Source: Cantharellus purpuraceus
Lineage: Eukaryota; Basidiomycota; Agaricomycetes; Cantharellales; Hydnaceae
Length of the DNA: 64,000 nucleotides
Reading direction: 5' to 3'
Assembly (NCBI GenBank): GCA_025174535.1
Contig: JALBUN010000023.1
Span: 2,232,001 to 2,296,000 of the forward strand
The translations under genes were made by a program, and so were the position numbers. Under the pieces are notes generated by a model. That model saw only the letters and a list, made by a program, of their open reading frames with translations. It ran no database searches and had not been told where the DNA came from. The stretch's first letter is position 1. Every line of letters starts with the position of its first letter. Positions 24,074 to 35,474 of this stretch are shown piece after piece.

Positions 24074-25129
24074 TTACTTGCTTAAACTGAGATTAATATA
24101 GATCACGTAGATATGTTTAAAACACTCCTTGAACCATCGCTCCCTTTGTGCACCACTCCCCAGACGGAGTCCCGCTAGCTCTTCCACCATCTTCTCATCA
24201 CTCCTATCAGTCACTCCAACCTCTCGATCCAAGTCTTGCGTCAACTCATAAATCAGTCGAGAAGCCTCCTCAATACTGTCGACATCCTGCGGCGCATACA
24301 GAGAAGACGCGAGATCATCACTCGCCAGTAGCAGAGAATTTGAATATGTTAATAGATAGGATAGATGAGGCCCTGGAAGCGGCTGTGAAGGTGGTGGGTT
24401 AAGAATATGTTGCGACAACAGTTTCCCATGAAGTTCTGTCGTGAGACGCAAGAGAGGATATATCTGACGGTACACCATGAGAATGCTTGCTAGAGTTCGA
24501 GAGCCGCGTACCTTCTCAACTCGCTGCATCTCCTCTGGTTTTAGCGTACCTCCAAATCCTTCTCCCAGCTCATCCCATCCATCAACTCCCTCTTCACTAG
24601 TTTCTTCAACGTCCTCTTTCTTCACCTCCTTTTTCTCCGTCATTTCCCTCACTTCCCTCAGCGAATCTTCCAGAGTCTCCCCGTTCAGCTTCCAAATTTT
24701 CACAATGGCCTCAATCTCATTGCTTGACATTTGTTCAGCCTTCACCACAGCATCATGTATAGCACCGGTCTTCGCCAAATACTCATCTCCGAACTCGCCT
24801 CGCCGACATTGGCTCTCAAAATGCTGCGCGAGTGTTTCCAAGGCGCGAATGGTCTCTTCCGCCGCCCATACAGCTTCCTTGCGCAAAGCACCTAGAGGGA
24901 AAGAGCACGTGCATGAAGTGAGTTGCGCAACTTGAGATCCCAGGTCTTTAAGCGGAACTTTGGCAATGGAGTATGAGGGTGGTGGTTTGCCAAGAGACAC
25001 AGAGAGACGCGTTGTGGAGTTGTGTATGAAGCGATGAAGCGATAGAGCATCCTTTCGGAGAACATCCACTGGGGCGGACGTTATATTTGCATTGGATGAA
25101 ACAGAGGCCAGTGTGGCCAATGAGCCCAT
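24074..25129 (-). CDS. GCIP/cyclin-D1-binding protein 1-like
   Basis: A 351-residue protein if it starts at MGSLATLASVSSNAN (25129). The same frame is open to 25444, but the upstream part reads like unspliced leader. Recognisable parts are LHRFIHNSTTRLSVSLGKPP, VPLKDLGSQVAQLTSCTC, LRKEAVWAAEETIRALETL and an acidic segment around EEGVDGWDELGEGFGGTL. A long helical C-terminus follows. The order and spacing resemble the GCIP (Grap2/cyclin-D-interacting, CCNDBP1) family of all-helical proteins. Animal members bind cyclin D and HLH factors; the role in fungi is unknown. It lies tail-to-head with the F-box gene about 180 bp downstream on the same strand. The family call is by motif memory. Confidence 0.65.
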   Translation of the reverse strand: MGSLATLASVSSNANITSAPVDVLRKDALSLHRFIHNSTTRLSVSLGKPPPSYSIAKVPLKDLGSQVAQLTSCTCSFPLGALRKEAVWAAEETIRALETLAQHFESQCRRGEFGDEYLAKTGAIHDAVVKAEQMSSNEIEAIVKIWKLNGETLEDSLREVREMTEKKEVKKEDVEETSEEGVDGWDELGEGFGGTLKPEEMQRVEKVRGSRTLASILMVYRQIYPLLRLTTELHGKLLSQHILNPPPSQPLPGPHLSYLLTYSNSLLLASDDLASSLYAPQDVDSIEEASRLIYELTQDLDREVGVTDRSDEKMVEELAGLRLGSGAQRERWFKECFKHIYVIYINLSLSK

Positions 25130-25463
25130 CGCTGACTTGCAAGTCTTTACAAGAGACACAAGGCTTGCAAGGGCTACACAAGGTTGCTCGTGAGTTCGAC
25201 CTACGTAGTCAAAGCAGATAAGCCCTGTCACCTTCTTCTTTCTCATCCTCCGTCGACATTCTGAATATGTTGCGCGACGGAGGTACAGTTTGGTTGCACA
25301 AAAAAGTAGGTCGGAGTTGACTCGCTTAGCTATCACTTGTAATTGCGCGCATAGTAGAAGACTTAAAAGCCAACCAAATGATACATACATCATGCACTTT
25401 CTGGCTACAAAAAGAATCCCAATAAGAGAGAGGAGGAAATGCAAGAATGTAACGGCATGAATC

Positions 25464-28400
25464 TCAATACTTTTGTGCCGGAGACTGCCACCAGTACAAA
25501 TCGTCCCCGGAATTGAAATCCATTTTGTGGGGATGATCTGTCACGGCATGTTTATCGTTCTGATCGTCATTACTTTGGTTCGTTATGGGCATTTGGGACC
25601 TTCCGCTCGAGGAAGACGTTGAATTCCACGATTGTTGCGAGCAGGAACTGACAGGCGACTGACTCGATCTCGAACCGTTTTCGTCTACCACCACGGACTC
25701 CGGCGTGACAGTTAGCGGACACCCCTGGTCTCTCGCCTTCCTGGCAGCTGTGAGTAAGTCCATTAGAATGGGCTGAAAGATGGCGTTATAAGGTTCAAAT
25801 AGAATGGAATCAAGGGATCCGCGACTTACCACTGCGTTGTCGGGCTGAACGCTGCTCTGTCCCGTGTTCTGGAACAACGTACATGCACGATCGAATTCGA
25901 TCATGGCCGGGTGAGCGAGGGGTATTGTCGGTGCAGAGATAACAAGCGTGCCCATTGTCAACTAATGAGTTTCTTGATCAGTATGACCCAGTGTGACAGA
26001 GAAGTAAGACTGACGGCTGCAGAGAACGCGGTGGCCCAAGCTGTCTTACATCTCGAGACAATTACTGGATGATACCCGTACATTGTCCCTAAACTAGAGA
26101 TAATCGCAGAGGCGCTTTGATACCTGTACACATGTTCAGAGAAGTTGGTGGATCTAGCTCTCCCAGAGACTTACACAGTTCGCACCGAATATGAGTATTG
26201 ATGGTCCAGAGGGTCATATGGTTTCTCTCGAACAGCTTTCATGAAGAACCATCGGTGGAGATGCAGGAGGCCTTGGCAGTAATGTGAAGACATGTAGACG
26301 TCAAATATAATCGAACTTACTGGACTCCTGTAAAATGATGCGACCCATGCATTGCATCCCTGTAAGACGCGTGCGCCCTAACTTCTGATACATGGCCCCC
26401 TTGGTCGTAGGCCAACGAAGGGGCGCTGGCGTATGATGATGACGTAGCTTCTTATCAAGAGCGAGGATCCGGCTATAGGTCACATCTTTAGCTCGAAATG
26501 CCTGATCTGCGACGGTGTTGACAACATCTGTAAAATGTTGTTTCCAGCCCAGCCCTGTGTGGCTTATGAGTTACATTCTGTTGATGGATCCCCCAACATA
26601 CAAACGGTGTGATCAGCCTCCTGCGCAGCTTCGCTGAGGTATGCTTCTTCATAGGGTTGCTTGCAGTCTTCGATGATGGAAGAAATGGCGGGCCTGCCAG
26701 ATGCAAACGCCTATGACATGTGGCCGGTCAACCAATGTCCTCTTGCGGTGCTCATGCTATCTATCATACCTGCCATTGGTCGATGCTTTTCGCTTCCCAA
26801 AAGGCCACCCGTCGTACTTCAGCCTCGACACCTTCGATACCAAGTTTTTTGGGATCTCGATCTAAGTAATTAGAGAATGATAAGCTAAACTTTCGACAAA
26901 AAGGTCATGAGTCTCACTGAGATCCATCTAGTCAGGGGGGGGGGTCAAGGTCACAATCAGATTGGCCGAGATCCGTGGGACCGAGATACTCACCAATTCA
27001 CATGCCGTATGTAGCACGCCCCACAGCAGAGGTCGGTAGGCATGTGTGCGATGGCCCGCCAGTGTTTGAAACCACATCATCAACGTCTAGAAAGATATGT
27101 AGTCGGCTTGTCTCTCCCAGCTACACGCGTATAAAATTGCTCACCATTGACTGAATCGTATATACGGTTGGGTAGTCATACACTGGGCGAACACATAAGG
27201 CAGCGCGCGCTAGGACGTAAAATTCCTCAGCCTCGGGTGGAATCAGGGGTTGTCCAAAATCAAAAAAGGCTCCAACAGCAAACACCATGAACATGACCGA
27301 CAGGCGGTCTGCTGACATGCTAGCCATGGAGGACTTGTGGTTTGGGTAGCACTCTGTGAGAACTCGATGCATGAAATCTGCCTGATGCACTGGGTCCACG
27401 CTAAAGGGACTTCTTGAGCGAGCAGGTACATAGAGTAGAATGTGAGCTAACGCAAACCTCCATGCCCCATTCTCGAAGTAAGACCGTGCCAGAAATTGAG
27501 CTCGTGGAAAAGGGGGTACGTGGGGAAGAAAATCCTCTAAAACAGTATTAATTGTCTCTGGAGGGAAGGGGAAAAGGGCGCTGAGGAGGATAAGGTCAGG
27601 GGGTAACGATGAAGGGGCAGTGGATGGGCGTTGAAATGTGTGTTGGGTGGTGGGGCTTTTGAGCCCAGGGTTCTGCAAAGCCAGCGTCAGTGCACTTCGA
27701 CGGTAAATACCAATCCTTATACGGACAATCAGAAGATACTGTGTCTGGGGTTAGGAGTATTTCAACATATAAGGGCAAAAGCTTGCCTCAGATGTAGCGG
27801 ATGCCTCGTGAAATGTCGTCTCGCCCTTATCTCCTATAGAGAATGCCCCCAACGCCTTGATGACGTCTTCTTCTGGTGTGGTGGGAGCTTTCCTAGGCTG
27901 AGTGCTAACGATGGGATGCATGGTTTGCACGTCTCTGCCCTGGAGGAGCGGGTGGGGTTCGGTCGAAACAAGGGACTGCATTTGTTCGATAGCAGCCTCG
28001 AGGAGGGAAATGCGTGAGCTCATCTGCCCAATCGTCTCGTGCATGACCAGTCGTTCATTCTTGGTGGATCTGGCGCGATGCGTCAGAGTTGAGCACAGTG
28101 TGGTAGAGTACGGGACGCACCGCATGCCTTTGGTAAAGGTACCTAAAGAGCGGTGAGTCGGGTGTAGATACAAGGGAGGTATACGTACCGTCGGGACAGA
28201 TATCTGGAGGCGGGCGTCATGAAGTTACAGGCGATGTGAAGCGAACAAGAACAATACTCACCTGCACACCTAACACCGCAATTGTCGAAGGGTGACAACG
28301 TCAGGCGGGTCCAGAGAGCGACATAGCCTCAAATAACCAACTCACCCGCGTTTGCGACAGTTCTGACACGGCCACTTTCTGTCGATGATGTGAGAACAAG

Positions 28401-28506
28401 TATGCAGGAAACGCGAAAAAAACAAGTGCCTGTCACATCCGAGCTTGAGTCTGCGACACTCTCTACAGCCCCGCTTGCGTGCAACATCTTCCAGGCTAGT
28501 ACTCAT
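25464..28506 (-). CDS. Zn2Cys6 fungal transcription factor
   Basis: Starts MSTSLEDVARKRGCRECRRL at 28506. After splicing, the binuclear cluster reads GCRECRRLKLGCDRKWPCQN then CRKRG-CA-DICPDG, with the six cysteines in zinc-cluster spacing. It is encoded over four exons, one only 8 nt long, and one intron uses a GC donor. A short coiled coil (SSRISLLEAAIEQMQSLV) follows. The middle homology region includes AQFLARSYFENGAWRFALAH and, after another micro-exon, DPKKLGIEGVEAEVRRVAFW. The C-terminus is Ser/Gln/Asp-rich. Such proteins bind CGG-type half sites as dimers and control metabolism or development. Nearby genes give no hint of a target pathway. The intron-exon structure is complex but keeps frame at each join checked. 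Confidence 0.85.
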
Positions 28507-29505
28507 GAAGGACGGCTATGGACAAGAGCAAGAAGAGGCCTCGTGCCAATTGGGGTGCCGTGTATTCGCTCATTAATCTCATTATAGTTACGATTACCGG
28601 TATGGGATACTCAGGGCCAATCTCGGCAACCCTGGCCTGGGGATCAAACACGCCAAGTAAAACTCTTCTATAGAGCCTTTGTACTTTCAACAGCCTATAT
28701 ATACATACATGCGCCAGAACCTAAATGTCCTGGATTCCCTCTTAAGTGCATTTCAAGTCCGTGGGAGTAGGCGATGTAGCGGCAGACACGAAATCGGATG
28801 GGAAATTCTGCGACGCCTTGTCACGGTCAGGTCCCCGCAGGCTACCACTGCTGCCACTGCCGGCCTTCGGCTCTACGGAGACCCAAGGTCGTAACTCACC
28901 GGTGCAGATGGAAGATGGACAGCAGCGGCTATGCAGCAATAAATCATTCGCATGCTCACTAGCACTGCTTCAGGCGGAATCAGTGCAGAGTTGTCTGCCT
29001 TTCAGCTTTGTTGCTACTTCTTCTCCGATCCGCGGTGTAATGTCGAACATGTTGATCCAGAATATGAGCCGGTCGCCGAGCAGAAGAATGGCTGTTCGCG
29101 TCGCCCATTTGCGTGCATAACTTGTGCCATCACTGGTTTCGAGACCCTGCGAATGTATGGAGCTTCAGTAATCTTGGCTCGAGAAAGCCTGTGAGACGCG
29201 CAAGGAAGACACAGGCGTCTAATACGGCGTCTAACAGTTTTTGGTGGTGCTTTAGTGCATCGCGCAAGAGTCTGCAGAGATGCAGGCATATCTCTCGTCG
29301 CAACACTCAACCCAGGTACATATTAGTTCTGATATTCTGTGGTGATGCTGATTTCTCTGCTGCCAGATTCTCGAGCGCACGCTCAATTTGCTGCATTCCG
29401 TTGCTGCCCACCTCCCAGCAGCACTTCGTCCTTCTACATCTCTTCAACAAAATGCAAGCCTAATTTCGTTGCCAAATGTAATACTTGTTGCTTTCTGCAC
29501 TTCAG
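28507..29505. other. Intergenic, likely divergent promoters plus YME1 5' end
   Basis: About 1 kb between the zinc-cluster factor start and the first confident YME1 codon. Several frames are open on the plus strand (28746-29120, 29113-29463) but none has family motifs. The first YME1 exon with its ATG must lie in the right part. ATG 29345 with a donor at 29478 is one candidate. Confidence 0.4.
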
Positions 29506-32500
29506 AGCCCTCGCTTACTTTTATGTCAGCCTGCTTTTCGAGGTGCTGCGACACAAATTCTTGCCTCGCCAGCAATAGCACCCTCATCCTTCTCATGCCA
29601 TACTCGTCCTCTGGTCCATCCTTTCAGCCCCCCTACCGCTTTCTCTACCCTCGCACCTTATACTAATATCCGTGCCGCCCGCCGCTCTTTCCATCGAGTC
29701 CGCCCTTGGACCCCTGGCTCCCCGCGACCGCCACCCGACCCTCGCGCGCAACGTCTGGTCCAATCCTCTTCGCCAGGAGCATCTCGCCGTCTCTCGTTGT
29801 TTCAGTCCTCTCCTCACCCTTCCCCGCAGACTCTAGTGCAGATACACTTCCTGGAAACAGTAGCCAACGCCACTCCTTCCTATGTTCCCTCGCAGATAGC
29901 TTATTTCCAGGCACTCTTGGATACTGGAGTCCCTCGAGCTTACCAACGTGTCATCAGCCGATGGGAGAGGGTCCTAGAGTTTGTGCGTTCACGGCCACCC
30001 TCTGTGTTCATGTATAGCTAACTTCCCCAAATTAGGACCAATCCAACCCCCTTCTCCGTTCTGATGAAGCTTTCAAGCTTTACCTGACTGCCCTCGTACA
30101 ATCCGATGCCAATGCCCCCATCAACCAAGCTATTCAGAGACGTGAACAAGTTTTAGCTTCACCACCGGTGGCCCAGCCAGCCCAACCAGCCACGTCTACC
30201 ACTCCACCTCCTATATCCTCTACAATCCCACCTTCTCATGCCGCATTGTCTTCCGCAGCTTCTCTGGCAACTAATGCTTCACCGTCACCACCAGACTCTA
30301 CTCCAGCATCATCATCACCACCCGGTTTCACTCCCGCCTCACTATCGCCACCTGACTCAACACCCTCCTCATCTGAGACTCCAGAGGCGGGCAGCACATC
30401 ATCGCCACCAATGCCTCCACTCTCTAAATCGCAAGAAATCGCACAATCTGTGCTTGCAGCGCGTGCTGCGGGTTCCTCGTTTACCTCTAGTATATCTAAC
30501 ATATTTGGGGACGGTACCTCAGCAAAGAACGGTGCGAACCCATTGCTTGGAGCAGCTGGAGGCGGAAAGGAGAATCCGATCCATGTCACCATCAGCGAAC
30601 GTATGCCCGTCTTGTCTGTCGTTTTAGTAACTTGAATTGACTTCTCGATGATAGCTAGAAGTGCAACTGTGTACCGCATTGTCCGGTTTTTGGGTCTATT
30701 GCTTTTATCTGGATTCTGTAATTCGGCTTCATTTTTCTAGGAGCACACGACAAACCTGATAATGTTCCGCAGTCATCCTCGTCGTTTTCGCGGTCCTACT
30801 CGAGAATTCGGGCTTGCTCAAGGCTGGACCACAGACTGCCGAGTTTGAGCCAGTACAAGGCAAGATCGTCAAATTTAGTGATGTACACGGCGTTGATGAG
30901 GCCAAAGAGGTAGAACACTTTCACTTGACGTAACAAAGTGTTTCTAATTTTGCTAATTCTAGGAACTTCAAGAAGTGGTTGAGTTCTTGAAGGATCCCAC
31001 GAACTTTGCGACCCTTGGAGGCAAGTTGCCGAAGGGTGTGCTTCTTACTGGACCTCCCGGGACAGGTAAGACCATGCTCGCGCGTGCAGTGGCCGGCGAG
31101 GCCGGTGTGGTAAGCTATCATCTTACAGGCTCACGACCAATATTTTTCTCACAAACTACACCTTAGCCCTTCCTCTTTGCGTCTGGGTATGTAGGCTGCT
31201 ACCTCCATGTGTTGGCATGTCAAATTATTCCTCTCATAGATCCGAATTCGATGAGATGTTCGTTGGTATCGGCGCCAAGCGAATTCGCGACTTGTTCGCC
31301 ACTGCACGCAAAAAGCAGCCCTCCATTATATTCATCGACGAGCTGGACGCGATCGGGAGCAAGCGTAGTCCAAAGGATCAGGTACGACAATGCAGCCTGA
31401 TGGGCACTTACTTTTTTTTTTTTGTCAATTGATGGCTGAGAGGGTAGTTTGGCTAGCATTATATGAAGCAGGTATGACTCAACAATATGATGGGCACGGA
31501 GATAGTGTATTGACAGACATCATAGACCTTAAATCAACTTCTAGTTGAGCTCGATGGCTTCCAACAAACGGGTATGTTGTTGTATCTTCTCTCGTATTAT
31601 ATGTGATCGTTGAGTTGTGCTTCGCAGAGGGTGTTATTGTGATTGCTGCGACCAATTTTCCTCAGACGCTAGATCAGTACGTGCATCTATGACTTCATCG
31701 GAGTTTCTAATAGTGACATTATGTGGGTCGTAGGGCTCTAGTGCGACCTGGCAGGTTTGATAGGAAGATTTCTGTTCCCCTACCAGACGTGAAAGGTACG
31801 ATTCAATCATTCTTACTGAGGCTGCTCATTCAGTTCGAAAATAACTCAAGGTCGCGTGCAAATACTAAAGCATCACATGCTGAACGTCATAACGGCACCA
31901 GGTATACTTGTCTCACGCCGCTTTCCAATATTGACGCTAAGCTGAGTATGAAATCACGTTACAGATGTGGATCCCATGATCATTGCGCGGGGAACACCAG
32001 GATTTTCTGGAGCAGATTTGCAGAATATGGTGAAGTGCGTCATCCCTTATTAGTTCCCCCTCTGCAACAGTCAAGATAACTTTTGAAAATGCCAGTCAAG
32101 CCGCCATTCAGGCGTCTCGAGAGGGTTACAAGTTTGTTCTTTTGAAACATTTTGAATGGGCAAAGGTATGTTATTGTGCGTCCGCCAGTGCGATCTGCTC
32201 AACAGCACTGTAGGATCGAATAATCATGGGAGCGGAGCGCCGGAGCACGTACATTGATCCCAAGGCAAAGAAGCTTACTGCATACCATGAGGTTTTAATC
32301 ATCACCAAGCTCAGGCGTGTCGGAATTTAACCATTGTCGTTCACAGGGAGGGCACGCGCTAGTAGCGCTGTATACCGAAGGCGCAATGCCGCTACATAAA
32401 GTCACATGCATGCCCAGAGGAAATGCCCTTGGTTATGTGGGTGCTCAGAGTTTTAGCCACATACATTTCTGATTTTCCTCCCTAGACCGCCCAACTTCCG

Positions 32501-33171
32501 GAAGACGATCGGTTCTCTGTATCATTCAAGGAATTTGTGGCAGAGATGGACTGCTGCATGGGAGGTCGAGTGGCGGAGGAACTTGGTACGTATTCGGCCA
32601 GGTGATCAATGTTCATCCTACTAATAGCATACGGCCGCGCGCAGTGTATGGTCCAGAGAACGTGACCAGCGGGTGCATCTCCGATCTCGCGCGCGCGACT
32701 GATGTCGCTACGCGAATGGTCCAGGTATGTCTTCCGTAGTTCTTGCTTTGTGAGCCAGAGTTTACACCGAGCTCGTATACTTTTAGAATTATGGGTATTC
32801 GCAGAAGATTGGGCTCGTGTATTACGACGATCAGGACCTTCACACAATGAGCTCACAAAAGCGGGAGGAAATCGAAGCGGAAGTCCGGAGGTAAGTCACC
32901 GCTGCATATGATGTGGACAAATTGCAATGGAACTCATCTTGTGGTAGCCTCGTCGAAGCCTCTCAAAACCGCGCGAAACACATTCTTTCTACACGGGAAG
33001 AAGAGCTGCATCGAGTATGCGTTTCTCACGCAACTTGATGTTATACGTTATTGATCATCTATCTAGTTGGCCGACGCTCTGGTGGAATATGAGACCCTAA
33101 ATCTAGAAGAGGTACAAAAAGTCATAAAAGGAGAAAGAATCCGCGAGGACGAGGATCTTTTGAAGGCATAA
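29506..33171 (+). CDS. YME1: Mitochondrial i-AAA protease Yme1
   Basis: The N-terminal region is Arg/Ser/Ala-rich without acidic residues ([20 protein letters not shown]), as expected of a mitochondrial presequence. The frame from 29506 contains no ATG before the first intron, so the true start is in an upstream exon. The membrane segment [20 protein letters not shown] is assembled across a 62-bp intron. AAA motifs follow: Walker [21 protein letters not shown], Walker [15 protein letters not shown], sensor [15 protein letters not shown] and arginine finger [15 protein letters not shown]. The M41 zinc site is [17 protein letters not shown] (HEGGH). The C-terminus has [20 protein letters not shown] and [11 protein letters not shown]. 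One transmembrane segment is typical of Yme1, the inner-membrane protease facing the intermembrane space. Micro-exons lie at 31167-31186 and 31457-31471. Compared with yeast it has a long Pro/Ser linker before the membrane segment. Confidence 0.93.
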
Positions 33172-34031
33172 ATAAGGACATTATTTCGCAGACACAACTT
33201 GGCTCTCTTTCTCTTCTTGGCTCCAGATGGGTTGATGGCCGCGTGATGTCTGTATGAGTATACGGGGAAGATACTGACGACCTTGCTTATGCTACCCCCC
33301 CAGCTTTAACTGCCATGCGTGGACAGCAATATGAGATTATAGTATGGGTGACTAGTGGTAATAGTGGGCCAATCCGGAAGCGCTACATATGTAGAGGTCC
33401 AGAGTCTGAATGCTACGCGCTACATGTTGACCGACCCTCCCTTGCAGTTATCGTAGTATAGAAATCACACTTCACTTGAAATGTTGATTTGGTCCGATCG
33501 CCTAGGTTTTAATTTTCCTCTATCTGAGCCCCTTCGACTGTTCATCCACGGCCACAGGTTAAATTTAATTCGTGTTATTAGTCCTTGTACAACTCACCGA
33601 AGAAACGAGCCTAATCGAAATCACCCAATTACTAGATTTGGCACGGCTTCTGCCTTATGTAAAGATGAACGGAGTGTACCTGCATATATGCAGCCCCCAC
33701 CTGTTATGGAATATCTGGTCTTCACAAGACAAGAAAGTAAAATTGCTCCGCTCCATGGTATAGCAAGGACAAGGCTAGGCTAGGCTATTACAAAGTGAGG
33801 TCCATGTCCGTGATCAAACATACACATAAGTACACGACAAACACAAAAGAATGAATCGCTCAAAAAGAGTAGCTATACTAGTAGAATACGCGACAAGATC
33901 TGTAAGGCAAGCCCTGCGTCGTGAACTCGTGAGCTTGGACGACAATTAATCTAGGGAGAGAAGACAAGGGGGGGGAACACTACCGCATCGTATGCCATCA
34001 TCTTAACGGATTCACAGCAACATGATATATC
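33172..34031. other. Intergenic, no gene seen
   Basis: Downstream of YME1 and of the first glycoprotein gene (convergent 3' ends). One plus frame (33481-33783) is open, but its composition and lack of motifs give no support. No RNA gene recognised. Confidence 0.5.
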
Positions 34032-35474
34032 TCACGCAAAAAACGCCGCACCAACCGCCGCACCAAGAAGACCCAAAGGTGCCCTCGCATGGTGGATGTG
34101 ATTATGATGTGCACCGTTGGAATGGGGGGCAGCAGTAGCAGCCGCACCGCCGCCAGTGTTCCCCCGCGCCGTCGTCCTCGGGGCGCCGCTCGCTGTTGAT
34201 GCCGCGCCAGTTGACGAACTTCGTTGACTTGGATTTGGAGCCACACTTGCGGCTGCCGCGTACAGACTGGACGACGCAAACGTCTGGCACTCGGAGGAAG
34301 CAGGGACCCGGGGTGTATATGGCAACGACTGGATGGGACCGAGAGACTCGGGAGGTTGTTTGAATGTCGATACTAAAAGGTTGGGAAAAAGAAATCAGGA
34401 AAGAACGCATGGGGGTGTCATATATCGTACCCTGCCCATCAGAGCCAGTGTACACACCCGGATAGTCTTGGTTGTCCCCCCTGCATTTTTCGAACACACC
34501 GTTCCGATATGTAGCAGGTGCATTGTATTGACACCCAATTCGGTCTGATTTGAGGTTAGTTGCCAATATATCCGTCAAGGGGTTAGGAAAGAAAAATTGG
34601 TTGCACCATAGAGGTGTTGGCAGAAATCCGCTCCATGTGCACCAGCAGGATCACAGACCTTGATGCAGAATATGTTGCCGCCGAGGAAGCTCCATAGAAA
34701 GTGAATAATGTATTGAAGAGGTGCCATAAAACTCACTTGTGCCACTCAAGAACCTGCTGAAAGGTCTCGTTATTTCCATTGTTAGAAGGGAAGCCATTAC
34801 TGAATATGAGAGACCCAAGGGGGTTTCCGCGACCGTCAGCACCGTGAGGATCCTCCTCTGAAGCGAAGGAATTCATTTCTAAAATATACTAACACATTTG
34901 AGAGCGCTCACCGCCTCCTGTATCTCCCGCAGCAATATTGATCAAAGTCTGATCTATATGGCCCGTGACTTGGAGGTAATCGGGAGTCTGCATGAATTGT
35001 ACACCAGTGAGGGCTCCCGAGGGGATGATGCGAGTGCCACGGCCAGGTTTGGTACACCACGCCACGAGCTCTCCCTCAGTGTTTGCGATGGTCGAGTTCG
35101 GCTCCGGAGGTCCCCAAATACAAAAGTCTAATAAAGGTCAGTCACGTCGCCCCTTAATAGTGTATATTCTTTTGTACCATCGAGGTTGTTGACAGTAGCG
35201 GTCTGGCACATGGAGCTCGGACCCTCTGTGGTTGAATTACACCGATTGTAGCCAGTCTGGATACCGCGTGGACCATTCGATGTGTCAACCATGTAAGGCT
35301 ATGTGCAGCGGGAAAGGCGTGATGATCATGCCAAGAGTAAGGGGGTGCATATAAACAGTCAATGGAGGGGCCGCGTACTAGGGCGGTGTATTCAAAGTGT
35401 TTGGATGCCAGAGGAATATCCTGTGCAAGGATGGATGATGCTGCCAAAAGGCTAAAGATTAGAGACGAAGACAT
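34032..35474 (-). CDS. Secreted 'macrofage activating glycoprotein'-type protein, copy 1
   Basis: Starts MSSSLIFSLLAASSILAQD, a signal peptide with probable cleavage after the Ala/Gln region. The mature part includes IPLASKHFEYTALP, YMVDTSNGPRGIQTGYNRC, DFCIWGPPEPNSTIANTEGE, LVAWCTKPGRGTRIIPSGA, QTPDYLQVTGHIDQTLINIA and DPHGADGRGNPLGSLIFSNG. FLGGNIFCIKVCDPAGAHGA and DRIGCQYNAPATYRNGVFEK follow. This matches a basidiomycete extracellular family annotated as macrofage activating glycoprotein, of unknown physiological role. The C-terminus is a Ser/Thr/Ala/His-rich stretch ending in a hydrophobic tail (LGLLGAAVGAAFFA), consistent with a GPI anchor. Several short introns are present. The second copy lies 1.2 kb upstream on the same strand. 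Confidence 0.8.
34782..34939. repeat. 158-bp tract identical to 37411-37568
   Basis: Comparing the two glycoprotein genes base by base, this stretch is identical, including a whole 54-bp intron (34858-34911). Flanking exon sequence differs at scattered positions. A recent gene-conversion event is the likely cause. Confidence 0.85.

Noticed and set aside
31411..31425. T-run near the end of a YME1 exon as a frameshift
   Set aside because: It lies in an intron between KRSPKDQ and HYMKQ, so it does not affect the protein.
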